Positions 36,831-49,172 of a DNA stretch of 64,000 nucleotides are shown here, one piece after another. The DNA lies in NCBI RefSeq assembly GCF_963924675.1, contig NC_089222.1, positions 115,831,316 to 115,895,315 of the forward strand, in the 5' to 3' direction. The position numbers and the translations under genes are program-made. Every line of letters begins with the position of its first letter. Position 1 is the stretch's first letter. Under the pieces are notes generated by a model, which saw only the letters and a list, made by a program, of their open reading frames with translations, had not been told where the DNA came from and searched no databases. This DNA is from Phocoena phocoena (taxonomy: Eukaryota; Chordata; Mammalia; Artiodactyla; Phocoenidae).

Positions 36831-39139
36831 AACTTTTGAGGATAATACATTATTAAAGGAAATAGCAACTAACTTCTAAACTGGAAATATGTATTTTTTT
36901 TTGTCTTTATACTTAAAATACATCTAGCTTAATTCTTTTGATAGAAAGGTGGTAAGTTCTCGGTTCATACTTAAGTGTCCATTTTAAAGCATGAAATGTC
37001 ACATTTTCTAATAACAAAATTATGATAATGAAAATGTATTTTAATTGGGAAATAAACTGTATACTGTTAAAAACTCAATTATACTTGCAGTTCTAACTTG
37101 TAACTACTATGTCTTGAAAGCATCTGTTCTTAAAGTTAATTAAACTTGACATTCAAATCCTGCCAACCATAGTTTCCAAATAATTTTAATTCCCTGTAAC
37201 ACTTTGCCATAGAATCACATCCACTTTTGTTTTGTTGGCACTGCTCTGTAATAAACTATCCTTGAAAAGTGGAAGAATGAGGAGCCAGTGTCCTTATGGG
37301 AAAAAAAAAAAAAAAAAAAACTTTTCATTTCAGGATTTCATTGATGTAGCCAAATCTGCATTTTATAATTTATAAGGCTTTTCTAGCCTGGCTTTGAAGT
37401 ATGATTATCTACAGACACTTTCCTGTTGTTCTCTGCAGAAAAGGGGGAAAAAAAGATAACCCATCTTTCCTGGCCATAAATATTTTATTCAACAATCCTT
37501 TCTTTTCTGATATATAAACAAGAAAGAAAAGAACCACAGTTTGAGATAAAATGTTCCTCTTAACTTTCAGAGGCTTTTTTAAGGTAAAAAGATTTCAAAA
37601 AGTGAACGAGTTACTCATCTGTCCTTCTCCACATTTTACTATAAAGAATTTTTCTTTTGTTCTCAATGCAAATGGTCATTGGTTCATTTCTCTCACCCGG
37701 GACAGTTATGTCACATCTCTTGACTAATACGCATGCATTTGCCACTAAAAGACATTTTAACTGAGAGCTGTCACATCCGTCATCTCCACTCGGCCTGGTT
37801 AAAAATTTTATCTGCCGTCTTGAATTAATTTCAGCTTGCCTGAGCCCAGCAGGGGAGTTTAGAGTGGTTTAGTTAAATTCTTCATTTTAAAAGAATATTA
37901 TCGGTCCCTATTTAGAGTTTTCCTCCACGTCTAATTTTTGTTTCACATTACTGTAACAATGATATAATTATATATCCATTGAAAAGGGAAAAACCAGGAA
38001 CAAAAAATAAACTAAAATAATCATCCAAGAGTGACATATTCCTGAGGAAGCCATTTTCTTTTGCTTTGTTTTCTCTACCAATTTTCCTGTTATTTCACAA
38101 ATTAGCTATAACCCTGCATAAATAGTACACAATTAAGAAGTAAATATGCAGAATTGAGAGAAAAGAAAATGAGAACCCCAGCACTAACTGGCAGTAGAAT
38201 CACAAAAGGAGGGGGAAAAAAAAGCAAAATAGGAATAAGGACTTAAAGACCAAAATATTTAATATAGAGCACATCTGGGACAAGACTGAATGCACCCAAA
38301 TCAATAATCTATTCTCCTTAAAGACGTTCTTCAACAGTTTGCTTTGCAGGCAGCCAACACAGATATTGGTGGGTGAAGAAGTTCAAGCTGTGAGTTGGAT
38401 GAGAGGGCAGGGCTCTTTGAAGCTGACTAATGTCAACAAAAGTATCTAAGTCTCCTATAAGCCACTGCTGACCTGCGGGAATACAAACCTCCTGTGACAA
38501 CTACTGAACTCAGAACAAATACATAATCTTACAGGTTGCAAGTTGAGTTTTCCAAGCATGGAGATAGCTACTAGGAAGGCTTAGTAAGGGCATATGCATA
38601 CATACTAACTCCCCCAGCCAGGACCTCTAGTCTACATTAAATACTATCTACGTACATATGTTTGCAAAATACCATTAGAATTCGCAGAATCTCCAAGCTT
38701 TTAATTAATGTACTTTGGTCAGTAGTGATTTTAATACCTTAAATTGAAAGGAATCAGCAGAATCTCTGTTGGGTAACTGTAACCCCAACGCCCAACTTTT
38801 TCAGGCATTCCATTAAAAAATCTGAGGGAGAGTATGCAGTACATGCTTTTGCTTTTACTTATTAATCAGGATTAAGGAAATTGTACCTTTTAATTAAGCT
38901 AAATTGGTAGTCTAAAATGCTATATTAAATGTATTTGTGAATCATAAACTATTTTATGAAATAGAGTCAATATTTTGTTTCATATTTAATGGCATTTGTT
39001 TGACATAATGGGATTTAATATTTGTAAGATCTCATCTGATAGGAATTATTTTTGTGTCTGTACTCTCTAAGAAAAATTGTGAAAGCTGCAACATCAGTCA
39101 TCTCTTCTCCTTGAGATTATCTTCACATAATGCTGCCTT
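36831..39139. other. AT-rich unique sequence, no gene seen
   Basis: A poly-A run of about 20 (37300-37320) stands without a recognisable element before it. About 37640-37960 looks unusually complex for the neighbourhood and keeps several CpGs, so it may be a conserved non-coding element. The minus-strand frame at 38318-38500 is short and unrecognised. Confidence 0.45.
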
Positions 39140-39155
39140 AAAAATGTTTTTACTA

Positions 39156-39369
39156 TGGGGGCTTCCCTGGTGGCGCACTGGTTGAGAGTCCGCCTGCCGA
39201 TGCAGGGGACACGGGTTCGTGCCCCGGTCCGGGAAGATCCCACATGCCGCGGAGTGGCTGGGCCCGTGAGCCATGGCCGCTGAGCCTGCGTGTCCGGAGA
39301 CTGTGCCCCGCAACGGGAGAGGCCGCAACAGTGAGAGGCCCGCGTACCACAAAAAAAAAAAAAAAAAAA
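39156..39369 (+). mobile_element. CHR-2-type SINE, full length
   Basis: Forward copy with a long homogeneous A-tail (about 24 A, 39351-39374, merging into the duplication). Perfect 16-bp target-site duplication aaaaatgtttttacta at 39140-39155 and 39370-39385. The pure tail and perfect duplication suggest a recent insertion. Confidence 0.93.
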
Positions 39370-39385
39370 AAAAATGTTTTTACTA

Positions 39386-40505
39386 AGGACAGAGAACGTG
39401 AGAAATGAATACAAAGTAATTCTTTTGTGTATTATTTTACCTTTGTACAAGGCATAAGAAATGAGTTCCGGTAGTATTTCTTTTGTTAAATGTTGGGCGA
39501 GTAAAGGTAGAAACAGTTTTCATGCAGAGATTATCAGGCATAGGGAACGCACAAGGAAATGCCTACTCATACTTGGGTTTCCCCAACTAGCAATGAATCA
39601 CAGTACATCCTGTGCTAAAACAGGCAACGCAGTATTGTGTCATTAAAACCCTTTTAATCAATAGGAATGATGAAAGTGGCTAAATCAGAAGTGGTAACCA
39701 AAACAGTTGATTGCAATGGGGTGGGGCGGGGGGGAACATTAAAGGAGGAAGCACAGAAGTGTTTTAAACCTGTATCCTTTAAAATTTACTAATTTAGCCA
39801 TCTGGCAAGTTTATTGCTATTATTATAAATTCTTATTTAAATGATAATAAAATCACTTGCCAACAGGAAATCAGTCATGCAAGGAGGACCTGCAGATGCA
39901 CTGCCTCCTGCCCAGGCCCTGGAACTGTGTGTAAAGTTCAAGGCTGTTCATTTGCTCAAACCACATGGGGTAGTGCAATGCTGACAGCTTTAAGTCTTTC
40001 AAGGTATCCCCCAAATTCAACAGATCTTTTACAGCTTTTAGGGATCTAAGTGTGTGAGAGGGAAGAAGTGTATATTTATAAATGTCAGATTCTCTCCCCA
40101 AGGTATTTCATCTTTTCTTGTTAGATTAAATGTTAAAAATCCAGAGAAGAAAGGATACATCAGTCTGTATAACTTTTACACTAATTCTTGGCACAATAAG
40201 AGTGACGTGTGATATTAGCAATGATATTATATTAAAGATTCCATTTGGAGTCTCTAGAATTATTTTGTAACCTACATATAATAGAAAAGTACATCATGAA
40301 AACATTTTAACATACAAAACTGTGCTTTTACACAGGAAATATTTCTATGGAACTTTTATCACTGTGGTCACAAATTCGTTTTTGAAAATACTTTGTCCTT
40401 ATAAAGAAAGTTTATTTAGTAAACCAAGTATTTTATCTTATGAAGATGGTGGCTAACTTTACATAACATCAATATTAAAAGTAACACTACCTAATGTAAC
40501 AATTT
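39386..40505. other. Unique sequence, no gene seen
   Basis: The stretch contains a G-rich run at 39718-39734 and an unrecognised 76-codon minus-strand frame (39871-40101). No repeat was named. Confidence 0.5.
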
Positions 40506-40740
40506 ATTTAACACATTATAGCTTGAAAAAACCACTATTATGGTGTTATTAGATTTTCACCCTTCGGAGCCCTCTCAAGTGGGCACCAGTTCTCCCTTTT
40601 TACAGATGAAAATACTGAGCCTCAGGAAGATTAAATAAACCACCCAAGGATCACAGAACTAAGAAATACCAAAGGCAGCAATCACTCTCAGGTCTTCTGA
40701 TTCAAAGACCAGAAGACAGAACACATGATGCTAGAGCCAG
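40506..40740 (+). mobile_element. MIR SINE remnant
   Basis: 'ctttttacagatgaaaatac', 'tgagcctcaggaagattaa', 'aaggatcacagaactaagaa' and 'caggtcttctgattcaaaga' give the standard 3' half of MIR; the left boundary is approximate. Confidence 0.62.
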
Positions 40741-42970
40741 TAAACCAGAATGGAACTATATCTAAATAAACTGCAGTTTAGCAAACAAGCTAAAAAAGAA
40801 AGCCAGTAGTATTGCTGCTTGTTAGGTAGATAACTTCCTAACATAAACAGGTGTGTATTGCATATAGCATAGATATACAAATTTACTAAAAATTTCACCT
40901 ATATGCATGCCTGAATTTCATATTCTTTCTTTAACATGTTAGACTAATCAATTAGCTTTTTAAAATGGCATCATTTGAAGTTTTTAGGGACAGTAACTTT
41001 AGAAAAGGTCCCAGGTAACACAATTCATCATTGTATTTACAATTCTCTGTGTAACTGAAGATACCGTTTATTGATAGAGAAGATAGTCAAAATGAGTATT
41101 AACTTTGTTTTTACTAAAATCCTCCCCTATTCAACTCTTGGAAGAAAAAATGATTATTTCCACAGAGAAAACTCGTTTATCAACCAAAACTGTCCAATCA
41201 TGCCTCTCCATCTCCCTACAAGCTGGTTTTGGCTTTTCTGCACACAGCAATGAACCACTTCTGACAGAGCCATTGCCCTTCCCCCCCCTTGCTCCACCCA
41301 CTGCATCTATTTAAATTCAAACATGCACAGCTCATGTATAAGCAAACAGGTGCAGAGATCAGGGGGCTGCCAAACCCGGAGCAGGCAGGAGGTACACGTG
41401 TATCTCACTGATGGTGGCATGCTACTGATAGAAGACGACAAGCCCAGACAATAGGGAGGGTCAGTAGGTGGCTCTTTGATTTCTTTGGCTTCCTGACATG
41501 GCAGCAGCCTGGGAGTCTGCAGCTTGTAGAAGACCTTATGTTCACTACCTTATGACATTTAAGTGGCAGGAATGAAATTTTTAGATGACCTGAACAGCAG
41601 CTTTCTGCACTTTCTAATCGCTACGTCCAGCAGTTAAGTGCATGAGATGGCTACCCAGAAACTTAAGATACCAGAAGTCCCAAACCACTGCCTCTTCTCC
41701 CTCAGAATTGTCAAGAAACAAACAGCAATAATGTCAGACAGCACACACAAATGGATAAGCATGCTGCCAGAGTTTGAAAGAAAGTATGTGGAAGAGTATT
41801 AATTAGAAAAGAAGAATGCTGTCAGGTTGTTTATTGTACATGTAGAAGCCATCTTTTCTATCAACACTTAAACCAATACAGATTTATGCCATATTTATTT
41901 GAGGTCACCCCAACACTAATCTCATTCAGTTGAGGGGGGGTGGAGGCAGAAAAATGATATCCTTAAATCAGGAAAAGTATCACCTTATCATATTTCATGT
42001 TAAAAGATCCATCAAGGTTTTATAGCTTGCCTACTTTTAGAACATGTGGGGATATTCTGAAACACATAAAAGTTTAAGCAATGCTTTACTAACATTTTAA
42101 ATTAGTGTCTCTCTTAACTTTTTAAAGCAATGTAGAGCTTTTAACCTCAATGCCACATAAAAGCATGTGTACTAAATCACATTACTTCTCCTTTAGAAAA
42201 TTAGCTGCAAGAATCACAGTAATATACTTGCAAATCTGAACATACATTTTTCATAACCATAATTGTTATAACCCAAATGTTGAATTTTCAACGTCTCCCA
42301 TGAATCAGTATTCATATTATTTTATCGTAATAGTTTTTAAGAAGTTAAAAGATCATGAACTTCTTTTACTTAGAATTTCTTTTTTGATTTCTTAGCTCCT
42401 GGAGAAATGAATTCTCTATATTATCTACATAGCTCATGTTCACCCAGCTAAACTACACTAGCCACTCTTCAGATAACTATTGTGGAGACTCAGGACTCTA
42501 AACTATTAAAGCCAATGAACTTCTCATATTCGTTTTCAGTTTGAATCAAAGTACCTTCATTATATATGATATTAATATTTAAAAGAAAGTGGAAAAAGAT
42601 AAATGTACCAGGGCCACTGACAGCTTCCTTTCATGATCCGTATTTTTATATTTAGGGAGATTAAAATAAGATAAAACAAATGCTCAGAGATGTATCTACT
42701 GCCCATTTTCATCACTGTGCTCCACTGAGCAAGGCATTAATAAATAATTACTTCAGGGCTCACACTATCACTGATATTTGAGGCCTGACCCTGACTGAGA
42801 CCCAAATTACACCTACGTTTATCACAAAGCATGCATATTGGAATTAATGAAAATTCTACTTGCTTCCACCAATTCTACCTCATTTCCCCAGTTAAAAATG
42901 AGTGATACAACTTCATATTAAAACCTTAGTGCCATATGTCTTGTCTATTTTTCATCTGTAGAATCCACTC
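40741..42970. other. Unique sequence, no gene seen
   Basis: The block at about 41330-41720 is less AT-rich than average. The frame at 41105-41314 is C-rich at its end through a C-run and is not recognisable. A G-run lies at about 41933-41941. Confidence 0.5.
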
Positions 42971-42984
42971 AAAAATGAATTACT

Positions 42985-43180
42985 GGGCTTCCCTGGTGGC
43001 GCAGTGGTTGAGAGTCTGCCTGCCGATGCAGGGTACACGGGTTCGTGCCCCGGTCCGGGAAGATCCCACATGCCACGGAGCGGCTGGGCCCGTGAGCCAT
43101 GGCCGCTGAGCCTGCGCATCCGGAGCCTATGCTCCCCAATGGGAGAGGCCACAACAGTGAGAGGCCTGCGTACCACAAAA
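42985..43180 (+). mobile_element. CHR-2-type SINE, short tail
   Basis: Forward copy ending in gcgtaccac and only six A. A short duplication aattact is seen at 42978-42984 and 43181-43187. Only 31 bp separate its tail from the next SINE. Confidence 0.9.
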
Positions 43181-43211
43181 AATTACTATCTTTGATTCAA
43201 TATTTCATTCA

Positions 43212-43429
43212 GGGCTTCCCTGGTGGCGCAGTGGTTGGGGGTCCGCCTGCTCATGCAAGGGACGCGGGTTCGTGCCCCGGTCTGGGAAGATCCCACATGC
43301 TGCGGAGCAGCTGGGCCCGTGGGCCGTGGCTGCTGGGCCTGCGCGTCCGGAGCCTGTGCTCCGCAGAGGGAGAGGCCACAGCAGTGAGAGGCCCACGTAC
43401 GGCAAAAAAAAACCCCAAAAAAACAAAAA
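43212..43429 (+). mobile_element. CHR-2-type SINE, second of a close pair
   Basis: Forward copy with a heterogeneous tail (A-run, CCCC, A7, CAAAAA). Perfect 14-bp duplication caatatttcattca at 43198-43211 and 43430-43443. The body differs from its neighbour at many sites (for example gtggttgggggtccgcctgc), so the pair are independent insertions and not a tandem duplication. Confidence 0.93.
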
Positions 43430-43444
43430 CAATATTTCATTCAA

Positions 43445-44540
43445 AGTTTACAAAGTGTAAATAAATTGCCTTATAATATTTTCTTTTTGAACAAGGTGAT
43501 GTGTATATGTACCTGTGTATTTATATATAATGTAGACAAAAATATATTGTTTTAAGCAGAACATGCTGGGAGAATACTGCCATGGAAAAAATCATACATA
43601 GAGTATGTTCTTAAGAGGTTTAAAATTTTTAAAGAGTCAAAATTTCCCCATATGAAACATTCACATGAAAAAATATGGGACCAATGATTACCCAGAGTTA
43701 AATTATGTAAATAAACTCCTGTAAATTCAATGGGATTTCAAATGAGGAAAAGGCCAATAGAATCTGGACTTGTATGCGAGTAAGGTTTGATAAAGGAACT
43801 ACGATTTAATTTTCATCTTACAGTACATTTAAGAGGAAAAGAAAATGGAGAGTAAGTTGGTTAAACAAGTAAGAAAAGCCACTGAGTCAGAAATAAACAT
43901 TAACATAAGTGAGAGATTGAGGGTTTTGTCTACGTAGAGGAGGCATTTCCTGAGAGGAATTATGAAATGTAAGGGTTGCATAAATAAGGGAGAATCAGAG
44001 CATGTAGGGAATTGAGAGTAAATCAGTGAATGGTGGTCTTTCTTTTTAACTTAATCTGACAGACAATGTGCTTTAAGAAAAGCAAAGTGCCATGCAGAAA
44101 GTAAATGCTTTAGAATAATTCAATTGTCAGTAAGCTTACAGGGTAGGATGGAGTAGCAAGAAGTCTAGAAAGCATATGAACAAGTGCTCCTAGGAATAGT
44201 CCGAGCAACTGTCATAGGGGGACACCAGAAGAGTGAATATGAAAAAATGAACAGGAAATAATGAATGTCAGAGAAATTCTGAAAGAATATCAATATTTAG
44301 GTAACCGAGAATTTAGCAGAAATATGCAACACTGCAGTGGGGAAAATACTTTTTATTTCTTATTTTCTATATCTAGATCAAAAAAATAGGTGTTCAGTCC
44401 ACAAGTATTAAACAGAGATGAAGAAGACACATTATATCATACTGATTTTATAGCAGCTATAAAATATAAAATGATGTCTGACACTTTAAACGGATGAATT
44501 GTATAGTATGTGAAGAATATCTTTAAAAGCCCTTGTTTAA
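43445..44540. other. AT-rich sequence, no gene seen
   Basis: About 43780-44330 is purine-rich and may be a very diverged copy of the unassigned repeat at 35630-36560. No coding signal was seen. Confidence 0.45.
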
Positions 44541-44555
44541 AATATGGTGTCTGGG

Positions 44556-44789
44556 GGCTTCCCTGGTGGCGCAGTGGTTGAGAGTCCACCTGCTGATGCA
44601 GCGGACACGGGTTCGTGCCCCGGTCCGGAAAGATCCCACATGCCGCAGAGAGGCTGGGCCCGTGAGCCATGACCGCTGAGCCTGCGTGTCCGGAGCCTGT
44701 GCTCTGCAATGGGAGAGGCCACAATAGTGAGAGGCCTGCATACTGCAAAATAAATAAATACATAAATAAATAATTTAAAAAAATAAAAA
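44556..44789 (+). mobile_element. CHR-2-type SINE with (TAAA)n tail
   Basis: Forward copy; the tail is a run of AAATA/TAAA units about 45 bp long. The 12-bp duplication atggtgtctggg is at 44544-44555 and 44790-44801. The exact left edge is ambiguous within a G-run. Confidence 0.92.
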
Positions 44790-45462
44790 ATGGTGTCTGG
44801 GAGATGTTTGGCAAAATTGTCATAAAGCAATACAACTAGAAGTTTTCTTTTCTTTGCGCGCTTGCTTATGTTAAGATACACAAAGCCCAGATTCAAATCT
44901 GGTTTTGCCCGGTTTCAATTACTGTAACCTTAGTTGAGTATACCTGGCCTTACTCATTTTGTTTTCCACTTGCATAATGATGGCTGGGGACCAAGCCCTG
45001 TGCTGAATTTGGGGGAAACACCTCTCACCCGTAAAAACAGGGCTAATAACAACATCTCCTTGAGTTATGATAAGACCAGAATGCAATTCTACACGTACAC
45101 GGGGAGCACGGCATCTGACCCAACTCAGGCCCTCAGAAAAGGTATCTGCCTTCCCTTCCTCCTATAGCAAGCTCCAGAGGGCTCCCTTTAAAGGAAATTC
45201 TAAATTGGCGCACCCTGTGCTCCTTGAAGGAGCTCACGTGTGACGAGTGTGGGGAGGAAGTTAAAGGAAAGAACTCATCCCTCCATTAATGCTGGTAGGG
45301 AGGCCCAACCAATAAGTTCCTGCTACTTGTACAACTTATTTTGTATTCCATGTGTATAAGCAATAGGCTCCAACAGCAAAAAAAGGCCGATTTTACAAAA
45401 TCATCTGATAGTTACATTTTAGCTTTTACAATGTCTCCTTTTTAAAGTTATTTCCATTTGAT

Positions 45463-45675
45463 TTTTTTTTTTTTTCGTTTTTCGTGGTACGCAGGCCTCT
45501 CACTGTTGTGGCCTCTCCCATTGCGGAGCACAGGCTCTGGACGCGCAGGCTCAGCGGCCATGGCTCACGGGCCCAGCCGCTCCGCGGCATGTGGGATCTT
45601 CCCAGACCGGGGCACGAACCCACGTCCCCTGCATCGGCAGGCGGACTCTCAACCACTGCGCCACCAGGGAAGCCC
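45463..45675 (-). mobile_element. CHR-2-type SINE, minus strand
   Basis: Full body, with the A-tail visible as T13-T14 then cgtttttcg. Only a short possible duplication (tgatt at 45459-45463 and 45676-45680) is present, so the insertion site is less well defined than for the other copies. Confidence 0.9.
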
Positions 45676-45976
45676 TGATTAATATTTTTATTATAGTAAT
45701 ATATTTAGGATTTGGTTATCATATATTGACACTAAGGAAAAGTGTCACTTTGGAGGAAAAATCTCAGCCTACTTTTGAAGACATATCTATTTGCAAGTGA
45801 GGGTATGTGTTCTTAACCTTTAAACATATAATTAAATATACTTTTCTATGCAAGTGTATTTCCACTACATATTAAAAGTTGAAGATATGTTAAGAGTTTA
45901 TGATTTTATCAAATATATAGGAATATTAATTAGGTGTTTCCTGATTAGATTGATTCTCCTTTAGAATCAATCTTTT

Positions 45977-46345
45977 TTTTGGGGGGGTTTGTTTTTAATT
46001 TTTATTGGAGTATAGTTGATTTACAATGTTGTGTTAGTTTCAGGTGTACAGCAAAGTGAATCAGTTATCCATATACATATATCCTCTCTTTTTTTAGATT
46101 CTTTCCCCATATAGTGGTGTTTTTTGTTTTTTTGCTTGTTTGTCTGTTTTTTTGCGGTACGCGGGCCTCTCACTGTTGTGGCCTCTCCCGTTGCGGAGCA
46201 CAGGCTCCGGACGCACAGGCTCAGCGGCCACGGCTCACGGGCCCAGCCGCTCCGTGGCATGTGGGATCTTCCCGGACCGGGGCACGAACCCGTGTCCCCT
46301 GCATCGGCAGGCAGACTCTCAACCACTGCACCACCAGGGAAGCCC
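45977..46345 (-). mobile_element. Chimeric retrotransposon: CHR-2 SINE joined to an L1 3' end
   Basis: In element orientation (minus strand) the order is complete SINE (46345 down to 46154), an A-rich linker with interspersed C and G (about 46153-46115), then about 138 bp of L1 3' UTR (46114-45977) ending in its own A-tail. The whole composite, not either part, is bounded by a perfect 15-bp duplication tagaatcaatctttt at 45962-45976 and 46346-46360. No duplication is visible around the SINE alone. This fits one target-primed reverse transcription event in which the enzyme started on L1 RNA and switched to a SINE transcript at its A-tail, as is known for U6-L1 chimeras. The alternative, two independent insertions with lost duplications, is less parsimonious. 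Confidence 0.85.
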
Positions 46346-46360
46346 TAGAATCAATCTTTT

Positions 46361-47630
46361 AAAATTTAAATTTAAAGCTTTAAAGTTGGATAAAGGTGTT
46401 CTCAAGATCTGAGTGTGTATAGACACTTGGATATTTCTAATAGGCTTTCCATACACATGTGACAAAGGGAGGGAAAGTAGGAGACAGTGAGACAAAGAGA
46501 TTTTTCTGAGTTTTGGTAGCTCTCTTCCAAATACTAACTGTTCAATTTATAAGAATTCACAAGTGTGCTAAATGGAGCCTGTACTTTTAAGTATGTGGTC
46601 TTCAGTCACTTTAAAACTACATTAACTGAATAATTTTCTAGCTTCTACAATCAGTAAAAGAGTAGTATAACACAGGAGTAGGAAGATACAGTGGTGTTAG
46701 CACAATTCCTGCAATAGAATTTTACCCAAGGATGTAAAAGAAATGAAAAATCATTCATTCAGTATAAGCCTGTTTGGCTTGCCTCTAATTTATCACAGCT
46801 TACAACTCTTGCCTGCCAGCAGAGCTGAATTCATACGTTATTGTCCCAAACCTGTCACTTCCTGGACTGCTTTTTAATCTTCCTCCCTGAATTACATTCA
46901 GAAAGGTCACCGCTATCCAATTAGAACCTTATCAAAGATGCACACGCAGTCCAGATTCACGCTTATCGAGAATGGGTCATAAATCCAGAAACTGCACATC
47001 ACAAAGTGCCATTACCATAATGAATAACTGAGGAGGGGACAAAAAAGAAGTGACAAAACACCTGTATATTTGCCAGTCTTTGACTCGATTCTTGGGAGGG
47101 GTCATGAAAGGTGAACAACTGTAAGGTAGGCAACAGGATGATGGAGAAGAAAGGGAGGAAATCAAAGCAATGGGCTTCAAGACTGTCACCTAGAGCATAT
47201 CATTCTGCCTAAAGACATAATGAGAATGACCAAGGATAAAAAAAGTACACCTGTTATGAGAGATTATGTATTGCACCTTAGGATATAAAGGAAAAAGCAA
47301 GTGCTGCTTGGCTAGATGGAATTATATATCCACAACTTACTGTATTTCTACACAGGCTTAAATTCTTATTAATCTTGGATAAATATTACTTGCTGTAAGG
47401 TTAGGTTAGATTTGTTCATTTCAGAAAATACTTAGCACACTTTCTTTCTAATCCTAAATTATCACATTGGGTCATAACTTTCTTGGAAATTAATGGTTTC
47501 TTTCACCCTGAGAGTGAAAGTCTCATTAACAATTTATCACAACACACCATAGGTAACTTACTACATAACATTCATAGAATGCAGCAGATAAAAATTTTGG
47601 TTTAAACAAGGGAGAAGTGAGGAGGTAATA
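46361..47630. other. AT-rich unique sequence, no gene seen
   Basis: No exon or nameable repeat. The minus-strand frame at 46977-47189 has no recognisable motifs. Confidence 0.5.
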
Positions 47631-47631
47631 T

Positions 47632-47715
47632 TTTTTTCAGTTTTACTGAGATATAATATGGCATATGGCACTATAACTTTAAGGTGTACAACATAAAGAC
47701 TTGACGGTAATGATT
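47632..47715 (-). mobile_element. Short L1 3'-end fragment, minus strand
   Basis: 'agttttactgagatataata ... aactttaaggtgtacaacat' is the reverse complement of an older L1 terminal segment. Heavily 5'-truncated; no duplication was defined. Confidence 0.5.
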
Positions 47716-48335
47716 TACAATACAGAAGGATTTCTTACTTTCCAAGAAGAAGTTATAGAGGAATTTCTACAGGTCCCCTTTAAACAGAAAGCCCTTCAAG
47801 TATTTAGAATAAAATGGCCCACAGAATTTCAGGAAAATGTTTTATTGTATAAAGGAAGGTATACCACGCGTAGGTACTAAATTGGAACCCTGGGCTGAAT
47901 TTTAACCTCGCACTATATTCTCTTAAATCAAAGTGCTGGGATTATTGAAAGTGTATGAAGTTAACATGTTGATAGGAGTATAATTTGCTCTGTTTATGTT
48001 TTCAGGGTCAGTTACCAGCAGACTCAATCATGCATATATCTATGAATGTTGATTTCAGGGAGACTGGGAGGTACTGTATAATTAAATGTAAATGGATCTC
48101 TGACATAATCTGAGCAGTACAAGCTTAATATCAAATTTCATAGCGTAAAGAATACGTATATCTCCTTGCTCCTTCAGGGTGCAGTGTGTCTTTATCCCTA
48201 GAATGGTCCTAGCTGAACTTTTAGTTCACTCAGAATCTGGTTATAAAAAGAGCATTATTTGGTCCCCTCTCAGCTTTAAAACATTTCATCTTCATCTAAA
48301 CATTAAGCTGGCTTCAGAAAAAAAATTACCACAAT
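47716..48335. other. AT-rich unique sequence, no gene seen
   Basis: Nothing recognisable between the L1 scrap and the SINE. Confidence 0.5.
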
Positions 48336-48350
48336 AAAAGTAAAACCTCT

Positions 48351-48555
48351 CGGGCTTCCCTGGTGGCGCAGTGGTTGAGAGTCCGCCTGCCGATGCAGGG
48401 GACACGGGTTTGTGCCTCGGTCCGGGAAGATCCCACATGCCGCGGAGCGGCTGGGCCCGTGAGCCATGGCCGTTGAGCCTGCGCGTCCGGAGCCTGTGCT
48501 CCGCAGCGGGAGAGGACACAACAGTGAGAGGCCCGCGTACCACACACGTACACAA
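48351..48555 (+). mobile_element. CHR-2-type SINE, tail replaced by CA-rich sequence
   Basis: Forward copy whose 3' end reads gcgtaccacacacgtacaca before a short A-run. The flanks aaaagtaaaacctct (48336-48350) and aaaagtaaaatccct (48556-48570) form an imperfect 15-bp duplication (2 differences). Confidence 0.9.
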
Positions 48556-48570
48556 AAAAGTAAAATCCCT

Positions 48571-49156
48571 CTGTCTGAGGCACTACAGGTCACACTGTTA
48601 ACGGAAGTATTTCCACTCCATCAGGGTACTCACAGTGCATGTGTAACAAGTGGAATGAAATTGTCCATTTGTGAAGCTTAAAATTACAAAGATCTCCCCA
48701 GAACTATATATCTGCAGTTGATAAACGCAGGACATACACTCACCCTTCCATCATCCCCTCCTGCCTCCAGTTTTCCGTGGGGTTTTGACGTTCAGCTGGT
48801 CACGAGGAAGTAAAGACACATTCACGTTTTCTGATGTTGACAAGCATGTCATCTATAACTTAGGCTCTGACAAGTGGGGTTGTCAGGATTTGCCTTGATG
48901 GGAAAGTGATTGACCTTTGCTCATAATTATCCAAACAAGGGGAAGAAAAGTGACTAGTGAGGCAGCTGCTACTTCGGCTGCTGTCCAACTTCAGAGAAAG
49001 AGAGGATGAGAGGTCTTTTTAAAATCTGAGTGCAGAAGACACAGCCTACAGGAACACAAAGCTTTATTGTAAAGGGCAAATTGGCACTAATACTGATGTA
49101 CTCTGAAGGAGTGTTCTGTTGTGAGGATGTGTTGATCTTTATAGCTAGGAACTGTT
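48571..49156. other. Unique sequence, no gene seen
   Basis: No repeat or coding signal recognised between two SINEs. The sequence is somewhat more complex than average but has no diagnostic feature. Confidence 0.5.
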
Positions 49157-49172
49157 AAGTTATTGAACTGGT

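Noticed and set aside
37300..37320. Poly-A run as the tail of a processed pseudogene
   Set aside because: No open frame, no transcript-like sequence and no flanking duplication could be found upstream, so it is left as a homopolymer run.
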